Of a stretch of DNA of 64,000 bases, positions 35,301-46,751 are shown one piece after another. The stretch comes from Podaxis mareebaensis (lineage: Eukaryota; Basidiomycota; Agaricomycetes; Agaricales; Agaricaceae): assembly GCA_018524725.1 (NCBI GenBank), contig JAEUWP010000506.1, positions 1 through 64,000 of the forward strand, written 5' to 3'. The position numbers were made by a program, and so were the translations under genes. The notes beneath the pieces are model-generated. The model saw nothing but the letters and a program-made list of their open reading frames with translations, was not told where the DNA came from and made no database searches. Every line of letters starts with the position of its first letter. Within the stretch, counting starts at the first letter, position 1.

Positions 35301-36254
35301 TTCTACTGTGTTTGCATTCCATTCCTCAGAGATGATATCAAAGATGGAGGACGCATATTTGTTGACATCATCAGAAGATTTAAAACTGGAGGGAAGTGCC
35401 TTTATGCGCAAGGAACAGTTGTACAAGAAAAGGGCTTCTTCTTTGGAGTCTTTAGGTATGGTACGTTTGACAGTGATGGGAGTGACAGTGGATGACAGTG
35501 GAATGTGTGTGAGTAGAGGAACATGATCGGATTGGGATCTCCAATCATGTTGGTAGGAGTGTGTAGGGGCAGGAAGGTCCATTGGAGATACAGCAAAAAT
35601 GAGGTCGATCACCATTGCCGATTTATTGGGATCATCGGGAAAGTGAGTGGGGGAGTATTCGATCGGAGTAGATCTGGTAAGTCCGATCATGTCCATGATG
35701 TCACACAGCAAGTCAGCACGTGTGGAGTGATGGGGGGCATTGTGATCCCAGTCAGAAGACCTCGTGTTGAAGTCGCCTCCTGTAAAACGGATGTTGTTGG
35801 GGAAGGAGGGGATACAGGATTCTAAATAGTCTATAGAAGACGAATCGTTTGTTTCAAAGTAACAGTTAAGGAAATATTGTTTACTAGGAATAGAGAGAGA
35901 AAACATTTGGAAATCGGGAGATGAAATAATGTTAGGGTGAATGACAGGGTTAAGAGACTGGATAGATTTGCGAACATATGTAAGAATGCGCGGTTTAGAA
36001 ATAGATTGGTCATGAAGTAAAAGCCAATCCTTGTGAATAGGTGGTCCTTCCATCGGGTCTCCTTCAGAGACTGATGTGGACAGAATATTGTGAATAAACC
36101 TGAAGGCAGGTTCTTGTAAGCATAGAATGTGAACGTCTTTAAGTAGTGGAGAGTTTAAAAGAAATTCTACAGTAGACCAGTTCTTTTGAACATTAAACAA
36201 GCAAATCGATATATTAGATAATGGAGCATTGTTACTAAGAGGTTGTTCAGACAT
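32322..36254 (-). pseudogene. LINE-2 ORF2: endonuclease, reverse transcriptase, RNase H, Cys/His end
   Basis: One frame of 1311 codons with only three internal stops, all TGA (33753, 32979, 32757), ending in TAA. The first 833 codons are open. Endonuclease motifs: FNVQKNW, LQEPAF, TGGDFNTRSSDWD, IDLIF, SDHVPLL. RT: IIPKPNKPHYS, FDVTQFFPSINH, GVGQGSALSPILTALYLSP, SFVDDGLI. RNase H: VVASDGS, SDSESYAIRLG, LFTDS. It ends with CPCSEELETQDHIIHHC. All catalytic boxes are intact, so it died recently, by very few mutations. Confidence 0.92.
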
Positions 36255-38865
36255 TTACAGCACAGGCGTTGAAGTTGGTCTTTGCCTTCTCAGTTTTCAT
36301 CTCTCTGAGTCAGTTTATGATCCATTCTTTGTCATATCTATGATGGAAGAATGGGCATTTATCACTGTTCACATGGTGATCCTTGGAGCCACATGACAGG
36401 CAATTGAATGAAGTCACGTGAGGGCATTCAGTGATGTTGGTGGGAGTGGGAGGGCGAGGGTTGGGTCCAGGTTTGCTGTGACAGCAGTACCCATTGCGGT
36501 GATGATTGTTGGTGTGGTGAGGATCACCACAGATGGCACACCTGGGGTTACGTGCCTTGCACAAGTGGGTGGGGTGCCCCCATCTCCAACAACAGTTCCA
36601 TAGAGGGCTTGCGACCCTCATACTAGCACTTCAGAAAGTACACACTCTGTTCTCAAAGAGAATGGTGTGGTTGATGTAAAGTTTGGCTCTTGACGCTGTT
36701 TGAGAGTCCCAGAGGTCGAAGAAGAGAATGGCTGAGTCTGAATGAGGCAATACTCGGCAGAACCTAGGTTTGCCAACAAGGTGTTTGATGATGTTGGCAT
36801 ATGGAGAATTGTCGATGGCTGGTTTGATGTCATTGGCTGTATATGGGGTGCCATCATCCTTGAGGTATGGGAGGTTGGTCAATTTGATAAAGGATTTGGA
36901 CATCAGGAGCGACGGGTTGACTGTGTTCCTGATCTCCAGAGTAGCAAATGCTGACCTGTTGGAGTTGGAAATGCCTTTCTTGATGGCATTGAGTTCTGCC
37001 TCGGATGTGACAGAGCTTGTGTTGAGCCAGAGGGTACACTCATTCTTCTTTGCTGACTCGACACAAAGAGGGAGGTTCTTTTGGTAGAGTTCATTATTAC
37101 AGCATCGGACTATGAGATCCAATGATGTAATCATAAGGTGAGTGAACATGTTGTTGAACGGGATGACAACATTCTTGCAGGATGGGCCTTGTGTGGCCTT
37201 TGGTTGGGAGGGACAAGGGGAAGAGGGAGTGGACTTAGGAGCAGGCAATTTGATGTCTCCTGCGTTGCGTAAGAAGTTGATGATGTTGACCGGCAACATT
37301 GAAGGGAATTGGTTTTGGAGAGCTGCATATTTTTGTAACTCATCTACTTTAAGTGGTGTCTGAGAGGCAGCCTTGGAATAGGATGTCCTCTGAGTAGAGG
37401 GAGACGGTGCACTAGATCTGTATTGAGGTTTGGTGGCCTTGTTGATAGGGGGAGGGGTGGAGGAAGGGGGGGAGGGTCAGGGAGGGGGGGGGAGGGTTTC
37501 CTTGGAGGGGAAGGCAGGGGCTACAATAGGCTTACGCTGAACAGGAGCAGCTATTGTTTTGCAAGGTGCCCGGCAGCGGTTGGCCGTTGACCAGGCACTA
37601 GGGTTAGGGTTAACCTTTTCCTGGCTGGATGGACCAGGAGCGGCAGAAGGAGTGGGTTGAGGGGGCAGGGGAGGAAGCATATCAGTATCGATGTTAGAGT
37701 TGGAGGACTCACCTGGTTTGTTAGGATCAGCGAGTGGAAGACGTGATAGGGCAATTGCTCATGCAGTGTCCTTATCGAATTGCAAGTCTGAGCCCTGGAG
37801 TATCCCAGAGGCATCAGAAGAGGGAAGAGGGGAAGAGCCCTGGAGTATCCCAGAGGCGTCTTTGGGGGATGGGGAGGACACTGCTGGTGCTTTTTCAGCC
37901 TGGCGTTCTTGATGATGCCCAGTTGACATGGGCATGGGAGTAGGAGACAGTGTGTGGGGAGGCAGGAATTGCATGGAGATAGCGTCATAAAGGTGCAGTG
38001 TATGGTTATTAAACAGAACAGACTTGTTCTGAAGTTGCTCGGAATGAGTGATGGTTTGCATTAGGTGGATGAGGGAAGAAGTGCCCTCGAATGTGGAGAA
38101 ATCTCCACCATTGTTAGCCCAAGATGAGAGCCAACTGGAGGTATAAGAGAGAAGTGCCGTGAGTAAACTGAGCACTTTGGGGTCTGAAGTGTTGGTGACA
38201 TCGATGTCACTGAAAGTGTCACAGAGTGAGGAACAGATCGCTGACCAATCTGTTCTGCGGGATGAAGGGTCCATGCCTTGAGGCTGGACGTTGGCTGGGG
38301 GGGAAGTGGGGGTGAAGGTAGGAAGTGAAGGGAGGGGATCTGAAGGCTGAGATTCATCCCAAGCTACTCCAGGAGTTGGGGGGACAAAGCCATATGAAGA
38401 GGCGATGGCCTGGGTGGGAGAGAGGACCCTATGGGAAGACGGGGTGATCTCGGGGGAAAGGTCAATTCTTTCATGACCAGACGCGATAGATTGAGTGAGG
38501 GATTTGGGGGTAGAGGTCCCTTGGGATCCCTCAAGATTATCACCATTTTCCTCAGTAGAGGAAACAGAGGCGGCATCGTCATCCTCTCTAAGCTTCATAC
38601 TCTTCTCCAATCAATTAGAGAGAGAGTGGTCAGTTGAGTAGGAGCATTTAGCTCCAATAGATGGAGAAGGGGAAGGGGGTTTCTTGAGGAAGTCTTCAGA
38701 GACTTGGAAATCGTTAAAGAGAGGGACTGAAGCCTCTCAAGGTAAAGTCAGGTTGGGTGCTAAGCTGGCGCTAGAACAACAACAATGAGTAATTCCGGAA
38801 CGGATGGAGTTGGCAGTCTTTTTGAAGCCTCCAAGGATGCTGCTAGAGTCCTTAGAGTCTTTCAT
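36247..38865 (-). pseudogene. LINE-2 ORF1 (gag-like, CCHC zinc knuckles)
   Basis: One frame of 873 codons from MKDSKDSSSILGGFKK (38865) to a TGA that overlaps the ORF2 ATG. It is interrupted by six internal TGA codons (about 38,735; 38,611; 37,759; 37,477; 36,631; 36,310), each a likely former CGA Arg. The N-terminal half is Ser/Pro-rich and low in complexity and includes a twice-repeated DASGILQGS. The C-terminal half has the RNA-binding-like region (MSKSFIKLTNLPYL) and zinc knuckles (CWRWGHPTHLC, CAICGDPHH). In the first knuckle the first Cys of CX2C looks displaced compared with LINE-1. Confidence 0.85.
37791..37863 (-). repeat. Short direct repeat inside LINE-2 ORF1
   Basis: GAGCCCTGGAGTATCCCAG occurs twice about 48 bp apart, encoding two DASGILQGS units separated by SPLPSS. 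Confidence 0.8.
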
Positions 38866-38957
38866 GATGCTTTAGAACGAGTAGTTGTATCCCTTGTGCT
38901 ACAAATAACTGAACCACTGAGACAATGGTGGTAGTTACTGAGAAAGGAAGGTGTGTG

Positions 38958-38970
38958 TCAACTCCTCAGG
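38958..38970 (+). repeat. Target-site duplication of LINE-2, right copy
   Basis: Second copy of TCAACTCCTCAGG, followed by the 22-bp 5' remnant of LINE-1 (38971-38992). Confidence 0.9.
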
Positions 38971-38992
38971 TTGTAGAGGTGAGTTTTAGGTA

Positions 38993-39006
38993 GGCCAGTG
39001 GTAGCT
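38993..39006 (+). repeat. Target-site duplication of LINE-1, right copy
   Basis: Second copy of GGCCAGTGGTAGCT. Between the copies lie LINE-1 and the LINE-2 inserted in it. Confidence 0.85.
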
Positions 39007-42000
39007 TGAGACAGTAGTTAGACATCTCAGGCTTGGCTTCTAGGACTTTGAAAGGTCCTATAAATTTTGGACAGAGTTTGCAAGCTCTGCCTTTTGACAA
39101 GTTCAAGTTCTTCATGGAAAGGAATACTGGGTCTCCAACTTTAATGTTGGGCTCAGGCCCTCTCCTCTTGTTTGCCTGGCAGGTTTGAAAAACTCACACT
39201 TCTATGATGGTGTCATGAGCAGATGCCAAGTTCATTAGGGCAGCTTCAGCAAATAGTCTAATACCCTTAGGAGGTGTTAAGTCACCCCATATCTCTTGGA
39301 TCATACTGGGCATGTATCTACTGTTCAATTCAAACAGTGCATACCCAGTGGTGGCAGATATACTCAAGTTTATAGCAAACTCAGTTATGGGTACTTTGTC
39401 TACCCAGTTTTTTTGGTCATGGCTGACTGTTGCTCAGAATATCTATCTGATATTCCAGTTCATACATTCAGTCTGCCCATCTGTTTGTGGGTGGAATGAT
39501 GTGGACATTAGGAGCTTAGCTCCTAAAATTTTATGGAGTTCTACCTACCAAATGGAGGTGAACTTTGAATCTCAATCACTTACAATTGAGCTAGGGAAGC
39601 CATGTAGCCTTACAATTTCTCATAGGTAAATCCAAGATAACTTAGATGCTTTCATCTGCATATGTACTGGAATCAGGTGTACCATACTTATTATTTTACA
39701 AATGATGACCCAGAGGTAGTCAAAACCTTTGGATTCAGGAAATGGGCTGATAAAGTCCATTCTGATGGAATCCCAAGGTTTGGTCAGAATTAGTAATGAA
39801 TGTAGTTCTCCAGAAGGTTTCATATTCAGAACCTTTGAGTGTTGACATATTTTGCATGTCCTACAGAACATGTGTGTATCCTTGGCTATTTTTGGCTACT
39901 AGTACCACCTTTGGAGGTACTCTGGTATCTGTTGGTTGCTGAAGTGACCAACAATCTCATGAGCTTTATTCAAAAGCTCTGTAATTAAGGATTGGTCATT
40001 GGGAACACATACTACCTCCCATCCTTGGGGAGTAGTTCTTTGAATAATACCATCTTCATTGATGGTAAAACCACTGTATTTCTCAGGTGCTTTAAGCACC
40101 ACTAAAAATACAGGGTCAGATGCATATCCTGATGTAATTGTTTTTGTCACATTGATTGGGAGCTCCATTAGAGCTTCAGTGGTGATGTTACCCATTAATG
40201 CATCTCCCAGTGTTGGAGACTCAATGGTTGTTCTCATGGCTCCTGTTGAGCAGCCTGTCTCTGGGCTGCTTCCTGAAGCTCACAAGCTTCAATCTCTTGT
40301 TCTTCCTGCCATTCACACAGGTAGTTGCTTTGATGCAATGCTCACTTGACCATTGCCTTGACTCTGTCAAGGAGATGCTCAATCTCCTCAGCTTGTTGTA
40401 GGAGTAGGTCCTCACAGTGAGGATCAATTCTGTGGTCAACCTGGATGTATTCTCCAGGAGAGTGTTCCTCTCCTGGAGTATCACTTTCAAAGTAGCAAGA
40501 CAAGCAGTCTGCTACTTTATTTTGTCCTCCTTTGACATATGTAATGTCAAAGTTAAAACATGATAGATAGTCTATCTATCATCATTGTTGGCTAGACAAT
40601 TGCATTTGAGTTTTGAAACACTCCAGTGCCTTGTGATCTGTGATAACATGGATCTGGTAGCCAATAAGCTTATCCTCCCACTTCATTAGTGCTTCTAAAA
40701 TTGCTAGTGTCTTAAGTTCATGCACAGCATAGTTCTGCTGTACTGGAGTGAACTTCTTGGACATGAATCCTGCTGGGTGGCAGTCTGCCCAGGTGGGTCC
40801 TTGTCTGTACATAGCTCCAATGCCTGTCTTTGAGGCATCACAGATGATCCATATAGGTTCCTCAGTTCTGGGGTCTATTGGTTTAATGATGGGGGTCTTC
40901 TCACAGATCCTCTTCACCATGTCAAAGCAACACTGGTGAAGGGGTCTCTAATGGAATGGGGTTCTGTTCTGGGTGATTGTGAGCAGTGGCCCAGTGTATG
41001 CAGATACATCTGGCAAAAAGTTTGCCAGGTAGTTGATGAGTCCAATGAATCATTGGACATTGGTGTAGTTTCTGGGAGTGCACTACTCCTGAATACAAGT
41101 CAGTTTGTCTTTGTCTAGGTGTATCCCTTGGTCATCAATGATATGACCAAGGCAGTCAACATGATCTGTGTACAGATCACATTTGGATTGTTTGATGTAT
41201 AGCTTGTATTTGCATAGTCACTTGAACACAAGCCATAGATAATCTTCATGTTCATCTATTGAGTTAGAGAATATAAAGATGTCATCAAGGTATATGTGTA
41301 TACATATACCTATGATGTCACAAAATATAGCAGTCATCAACTGCTGAAAGGTTGCAGGGGCATTACAATCCCCCTGCTACATTATGTTGCTGACATACAT
41401 GCCAGTAATTGTGGCAAATCCCATTTTGTCTATGTCTTCTAGGCATACTCAGACTTGCTCATAGGTGTCAGTGAGATTGATCTTGGATTGATATTGTGCT
41501 CAAGTGACATCTTCTCAAATGACATCTTGGTCTGGCAAGGACATAGCATCCCTGACAGTATTTTCATTTCATTGTCATGCATTGATGATGGTTCATAGTT
41601 GACTGTCTTTCTTTGGAATGCACAATAATGGTGCTGCTTGGGGGACATGTCATGGCTCCCACCATTTTGCATTTACATAATGGTTGAGTTTCTGGTGAAA
41701 CTCCCTGTATAGAGATTGAGGGCATCAAGGAGTGAAGTAATTGTACTTCTTATTCTTCTTGATGAGGTTTATTTCATGATTTACTTCATGAAATGGTGGT
41801 AATTCATCAGGAGGACCTTGCATGATGTCCTTGAATTTGCTGAACCACTGCTGGTACAGAGTCAGTATGTCTTTCTTGGAGTACCAACCTTGTCACTCAG
41901 GGTGGCAATTCCTCTTTTCAGTGTTGATATGAGTGTTTCATATCTGTATTTCTGATTTGTCTTCCACTGGAAGACAAGTGATGATCATACTGCAGAGTTG

Positions 42001-43581
42001 ACTTCATGTCATCTCATCAGGGTAATATGCCCTGGTGAACTCTTGGGTTTCAACTATGTTGTCAAGGCTGGGTCGTGTAAACCCAGTTGAAGTTGGTAGT
42101 TTGTCTCCAGGACAATGCATTTTCCATATGCCACATACCATGGCATTCCGTTCTATGGGCATATGAGGGTTGTAGTACCACTCAAACATTGGGTTCTGAG
42201 TGGGTTTATCTATTAGATGGAGCTTATGCCTCATTTTTTGTGGTCTAGAAGGTGCATTTTGTCCCTCTTGGTTTGATGAAGGGTGTATTTTTTCCTTCAG
42301 TTTGTGTCTCTTGGAGGAGGCCTTGTGTTTTCTGTGGCCTATATCCCCCCTTCAAGAGTTCCATGAACTCTTGACTTCTTCTAATTGATGGTGACTATTA
42401 TAGGGTAATGTTTCCCCTCAAGAGCTTTGTTTGTCATCTCAAACTTCTTCTATGGATGTTTGATGGATGTTGTCCTGTTGAACATCCTCCACAAGTCAAC
42501 TTGACTTGTTCTCATTGGTTGCATGGTGGCAGTGCAGGCAAGTATCTGATTCACTAGTGAAGTTTACTACCTCTATGGTTTCACTTCCAATTCTGACTTC
42601 ATTCTTAATGAAGTTGAGGATGATGTTGTTTGTATGCATAAATAGCATGCCAATTATCATGTTGTAGTGATCAAAGTTTGCTATATCTACATATGTATGA
42701 GTACATATGTTTCCAATAGCAACACTTACTGTTGCTCTGTACTTGACAGTGGATCAACTGCCCACTGTTCCTAGTTGCAGGGTGTGGGGGTCTAATAATT
42801 CATTGACCCTGATGCCTACCACTTGTACAAAGGTGGGCATTATACTAGTAGTTGTGCTACCTGAGTCCCATAATGTCCAAGCATCAATATCATTGATGCT
42901 AATGAGGGTTGCAAGGCATTGTTTCTCACTGGGGGAGGCTTGTGGTCAAAGGATTTTTTTCTTCTCTTTATGGAGGGTAATGCAACATACCCTCACTTTG
43001 TGTCCAGGCTTCTCACTGGGTTCTACAGTGAGTGCATCAACAACATTGAAGTTGTCATAGCCTCTGTCCTCAGTGTCTTCTACATTGCCAATTATGGTGG
43101 TGAAATCATATTTGTCATTGATATCAGATCTATAATCTGATTCAATGACTTTGACTTGTACCAGTTCATCTCTATTTGACAAACTGGGTTCAGGTTCTTC
43201 TTGGACCTCAGTGTTATCATCTGAGGTTGAATTTTGTTTAATTTCTTCAGCCTCTTGCTGAAGAACTTCTTCATCATTTGCTGGAATTATTGTATATGCA
43301 GCTCATACATAGCTGCATCACTTCCCTTTCTCTGGACAGTTGTGTGCCCAGTGGCTGTGCTTTCCACATTCATAACAAGGCCCTTTCTCTGTGGCCTTGC
43401 TTCCTTGGTTCTGCTTAACAGGTACCTTGCTCTGTGCCTGTAGTTTGAAATGAGCCTTGGGTTTATATTGTTGAGGTGGAGGTCTTGATGGTCACTTTGG
43501 TGGGAAGGCACTCAAGGATCACCTTAGCTCATGAGCAGGCATGCAGTCCCACCCTGCAGATATGCAATGAGGGACCCATAC
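39007..43581 (-). pseudogene. pol: Gypsy-A zinc knuckle, protease, RT, RNase H and integrase (decayed pol)
   Basis: In element order: CYECGKHSHWAHNC, a complete CX2CX4HX4C knuckle (about 43.38-43.34 kb); protease TLWDSGST at about 42,860; the FEWYYNPHMP segment also seen in Gypsy-B; RT with IYLDDIFIFS intact (GAT GAC at 41281-41286); RNase H ICDASKTGIGAMY, QQNYAVHELKTLAIL and ITDHKALE (40,920-40,582); and integrase with KAHEIVGH...CRTCKIC, WDSIRMDFI and PQTDGQTE. Stops are mostly TGA, with some TAG (for example from TGG near 40,577) and frame breaks. It ends at the LINE-1 insertion, and the chromodomain continues at 26,704. Confidence 0.85.
43577..43581 (+). repeat. Target-site duplication of Gypsy-C, left copy
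   Basis: CATAC directly before the 5' LTR, repeated directly after the 3' LTR at 52786-52790. Confidence 0.9.
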
Positions 43582-44228
43582 TGTTACACTCCTCTTGTCT
43601 CTGTCATCATCTATGTCTCTTTCACATTCCCACCTCATCATTCATCAACTGTCTTTCTGTCTCCTGACTCCAAGCATCCATCTTGACCTGTCTTCCATTG
43701 TAACTTCAGTCCCACCTCAGATCTTCTGAAGAAGCACTATGTTTAGCATTCGGGCTTGGTGATATGTTGTATAATAATAGCTTGCCTTCTGTAGATCTCA
43801 TCTTACCTTGGGCTCAGTCTCCTATACTTAGAGCACTGAAGTAATTATGAAGATTCTCCTTTAGGACATGTAGAATAGCAATCGCCCTTGTATTTAGATA
43901 GCTCGTAAAGTAAGTAGAACTTAGCTTTACAATCATTTGTACATAGCATGAGAATAGTGAGGACTGTCTTCCGCTTTATCTTCTTGCCACATGAGAGCTC
44001 TACCTGCCTTGACAGGATAACTGGCATAACAGCTAAACCTACGGAGTAGCCTGTGACCTTACAAGTTGTATCTCTCCCTAGGCAGTCCCTGCGAGATTTC
44101 CAGCCAGCCTCTAGTTCTCTCTGGAGAATGGACAGGTGTTCCGCTTCAGGAACTTAATAGTGCTGGGTTGTCTTAGGACAGTATCTCTCTGCACTGAGAC
44201 AACATGTAGAAACTGTCTCTACGTAACA
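43582..44228 (+). repeat. 5' LTR of Gypsy-C
   Basis: 647 bp, TGTTACAC... to ...TACGTAACA. It differs from the 3' LTR at a few dozen positions, nearly all of them ancestral CpGs. Confidence 0.96.
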
Positions 44229-45117
44229 GAATCATAAAGCTATACTTCCACTCCTTACCTTCTCTTCTGTCCTCATGGCTACAAGTTGACCCGAGTCTCC
44301 TGCAAGATAATTTCAGTGGAGCATCCTCGGCCAAAGTCTCCTGCAAGATAACTTCAGTGGAGCACCCTCTGACCTTTCATCCGGACTGTCATCCAACACA
44401 TCTCATTTACCCCCACCTATTACTAGGTGTACACCATCCAACCTGTATCCTTGACTCCCTCCTCCTTCCTATCGACCCTTCTCTGACTCCTGCTTTACAG
44501 AACTCCAAAACCTCCTTCAGAGAGCATGCTCTGAGAGTGACTTTTGAAACTGACTAGACAACTACACCTGCAGTACAGAGAATATAATCCTTATCGACAG
44601 CAAATCCTACACAAAGCAAGAACTACTAGGAGTTTACTATACCCTCCATTATTCACGAGAAGGCAAAGCAGAACTTCCCAAATCTCCACTCAGTGTTTAC
44701 CAAGATACTGACATCCTCCTTCACTACAAACTCCAACACAGTTGGCAGTTTGAGACCCTTCCCACCTTCATCGAACATCCGACTCTCTTCGCACAGTTCG
44801 AAGAATGCTTTCAGCAGGCCAAGCAAGCCCAAAGTCTACATCTCCATTGGACAGGTTCCCCTTGAGAGATCAACCTGGCTGAAGCACTTCTCAGAGCTTT
44901 CGAATGCCATTTGAGCCATCGTCAGTGCACAACTACAATGGTACCCCCTCTCTCAACTACTACCTCAACCACCTACCCTTCAGCTGAGCAGACAGCTACC
45001 AGAGAGTCCAAACCCTCGAACCCGCTGCAATGGTTCCAAACTATCGAACCACCATCATATCATTCAACATGACTGTCAACCCCAGAACCAATCCCAATCA
45101 GCACCACCCAAACTGTT
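44229..45117 (+). other. Gypsy-C leader region
   Basis: About 0.9 kb between the 5' LTR and gag with no convincing ORF. I see no standard TGG-starting primer binding site next to the LTR. It contains an imperfect 35-bp direct repeat (44294-44328 and 44335-44369). Confidence 0.6.
44294..44369 (+). repeat. 35-bp imperfect direct repeat in Gypsy-C leader
   Basis: Two units starting AGTCTCCTGCAAGATAA, period 41 bp, differing by two C/T changes. Confidence 0.85.
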
Positions 45118-46746
45118 TTGCACAGGCATACCACATCACTAACTGAGCAGTCAGAATCACAGAGTTCTATGTTTGCATCTGCGACGAGTGTACAACCTGA
45201 GACCCGGATCGATACACCTTTGCCCCTATCTCTGCACTTGTGGCTAGGACCAGATACACAGCCTTCCTTGAGGTACCCAGAGACACAAACTTTACCCTCA
45301 GTACCCATTACCCAAACCTTAGATACCTTTGGAACCAACAAGTCACAGTCATTTTCATCCCAAACCCCAATGCCGACCGATACTACACCTCTGAACCAAT
45401 CTACTATAGAGATGCAGAGGCCAGAGTTACCTATCAATCAGACACCCCCATGGAGACTGACTCATCCAATACCGAGAGTACCAGGTACTACATCATCAAC
45501 CTCGAATCCATTTAATCAACCACCGTCTCCACCCCCTCCTCCTAATCCACCACAAGGACCACCTGCTTGTCAACAGAACGCAGCCATGGCCACACCCAAA
45601 GCCCCAAAGATTCAACTGTTTGACAGTGAACCTCGCAACTTTCAAACCTTCCAGGACCAACTCCATCTAGTCTTCGATGACCATCGAGCCGCATTTCAAA
45701 ATGCGCAGAATAACATCGACGACAGAAAGAAAATCCTATACACCCTTCAGTACATGACCAAAGGCAACACTGCTGGATTCCGCAATGCTTTTATGAAAGA
45801 AAAGTGGAATACCACCAATAATGCTTATGAATACGGTACTTGGCATGATTTCAACATCCAACTCGAAGACCATTTCAAACCAAAGATTGAAGCAATGCAA
45901 GCTACCGAGAAGCTTCAATGTGCTTGTCTCAACATTTCCAAGATGGACATTACTGTCTTCAACCAGATGTTCACCTACCTTTTGAGTCAAGTGAACATCA
46001 CTGATGACAACCACAAAGTTCATCTCTATGTCGACTCTATTCCCGACTGGGTACAGTGACAACTCTATTTAATGACTCAACCCCCCACTACCTATGCCCA
46101 ATGGCAAGCCAATGTTGCTAGGATCATTAACAACTTCCAGCAATATCAGATGTGCAAGACCAGTAGAGGACCCTCTTCCCAACTATCCTATTTCAATGAT
46201 GCCTTCAACGATACCCCTCAAAACAAATTCATCTACAAAGAGCATCGACTCCCACCAGGCGAACCTATGGATATCGATGCACTTGGAGAGTTCTCTTCTG
46301 GAGATGAAGAAGAAATTCCTGATTTCTCCTCGGATGAAGAAGATGACTACGCCAAACAAGGCATCTCAGTAAACACCATCCTAACAGATCGACAGTGAGA
46401 CTGAATGAAATGCGGAGCATGCATCACCTGTGGTAACATGAACCACTGGGCATGATCATGCCCCCTTCACAAGAACCAACAATCTCCAGTGAACCAGAGA
46501 TGGTTCCAGAAAGGAAAGCAACCCTCCTCTTGGCCTTCAGCCTCAACATCTTTCTCTTCTTCGAATCAACCATGCCCTTCCTCTTCTTCTTCTTCCAATC
46601 TTTCTCCATCTCGTCTCAACACTCTTAATGTGATCAAGGTTGCCTTCGCTGAAATGACTGCTGAAGATCAGAATGAACTGGCTAACCATGCAATGGCCAA
46701 GATCATCAAAGAAGAACAACAGTCTTTTCCACAAGGACCAGAGTAG
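45118..46746 (+). pseudogene. gag: Gypsy-C gag
   Basis: One frame with four internal TGA codons (near 46,058; 46,396; 46,402; 46,455), ending in TAG. There is a Pro/Thr/Ser-rich N terminus; then a retrotransposon gag core (KIQLFDSEPRNFQTFQDQL, WHDFNIQLEDHFKP, TVFNQMFTYLLSQ); an acidic stretch; a CX2CX4HX4C zinc knuckle (CITCGNMNHWA-stop-SC, the stop replacing an Arg); and a Ser-rich tail. The real start could be upstream or slightly downstream of 45118. Confidence 0.85.
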
Positions 46747-46751
46747 AGGCA

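Larger units (their letters stand above)
32029..38957 (-). mobile_element. LINE-2: full-length non-LTR retrotransposon (Tad/I-like, with RNase H)
   Basis: 6.9 kb, minus strand, 24-nt poly(A) tail (32029-32052), two ORFs, 13-bp TSD. The 5' end (ACACACCTTCC..) resembles the 5' end of LINE-3 (ACACCTTCC), so it is probably complete. The order endonuclease-RT-RNase H with a separate zinc-knuckle ORF1 fits the Tad1/I group known from fungi; the clade is inferred. It has nine internal TGA codons and no internal TAA or TAG that I found. Confidence 0.93.

Noticed and set aside
26730..38957. Tandem array of two LINEs produced by one event
   Set aside because: The TSD at 32016/38958 and the rejoined LINE-1 frame show two successive insertions, one inside the other.
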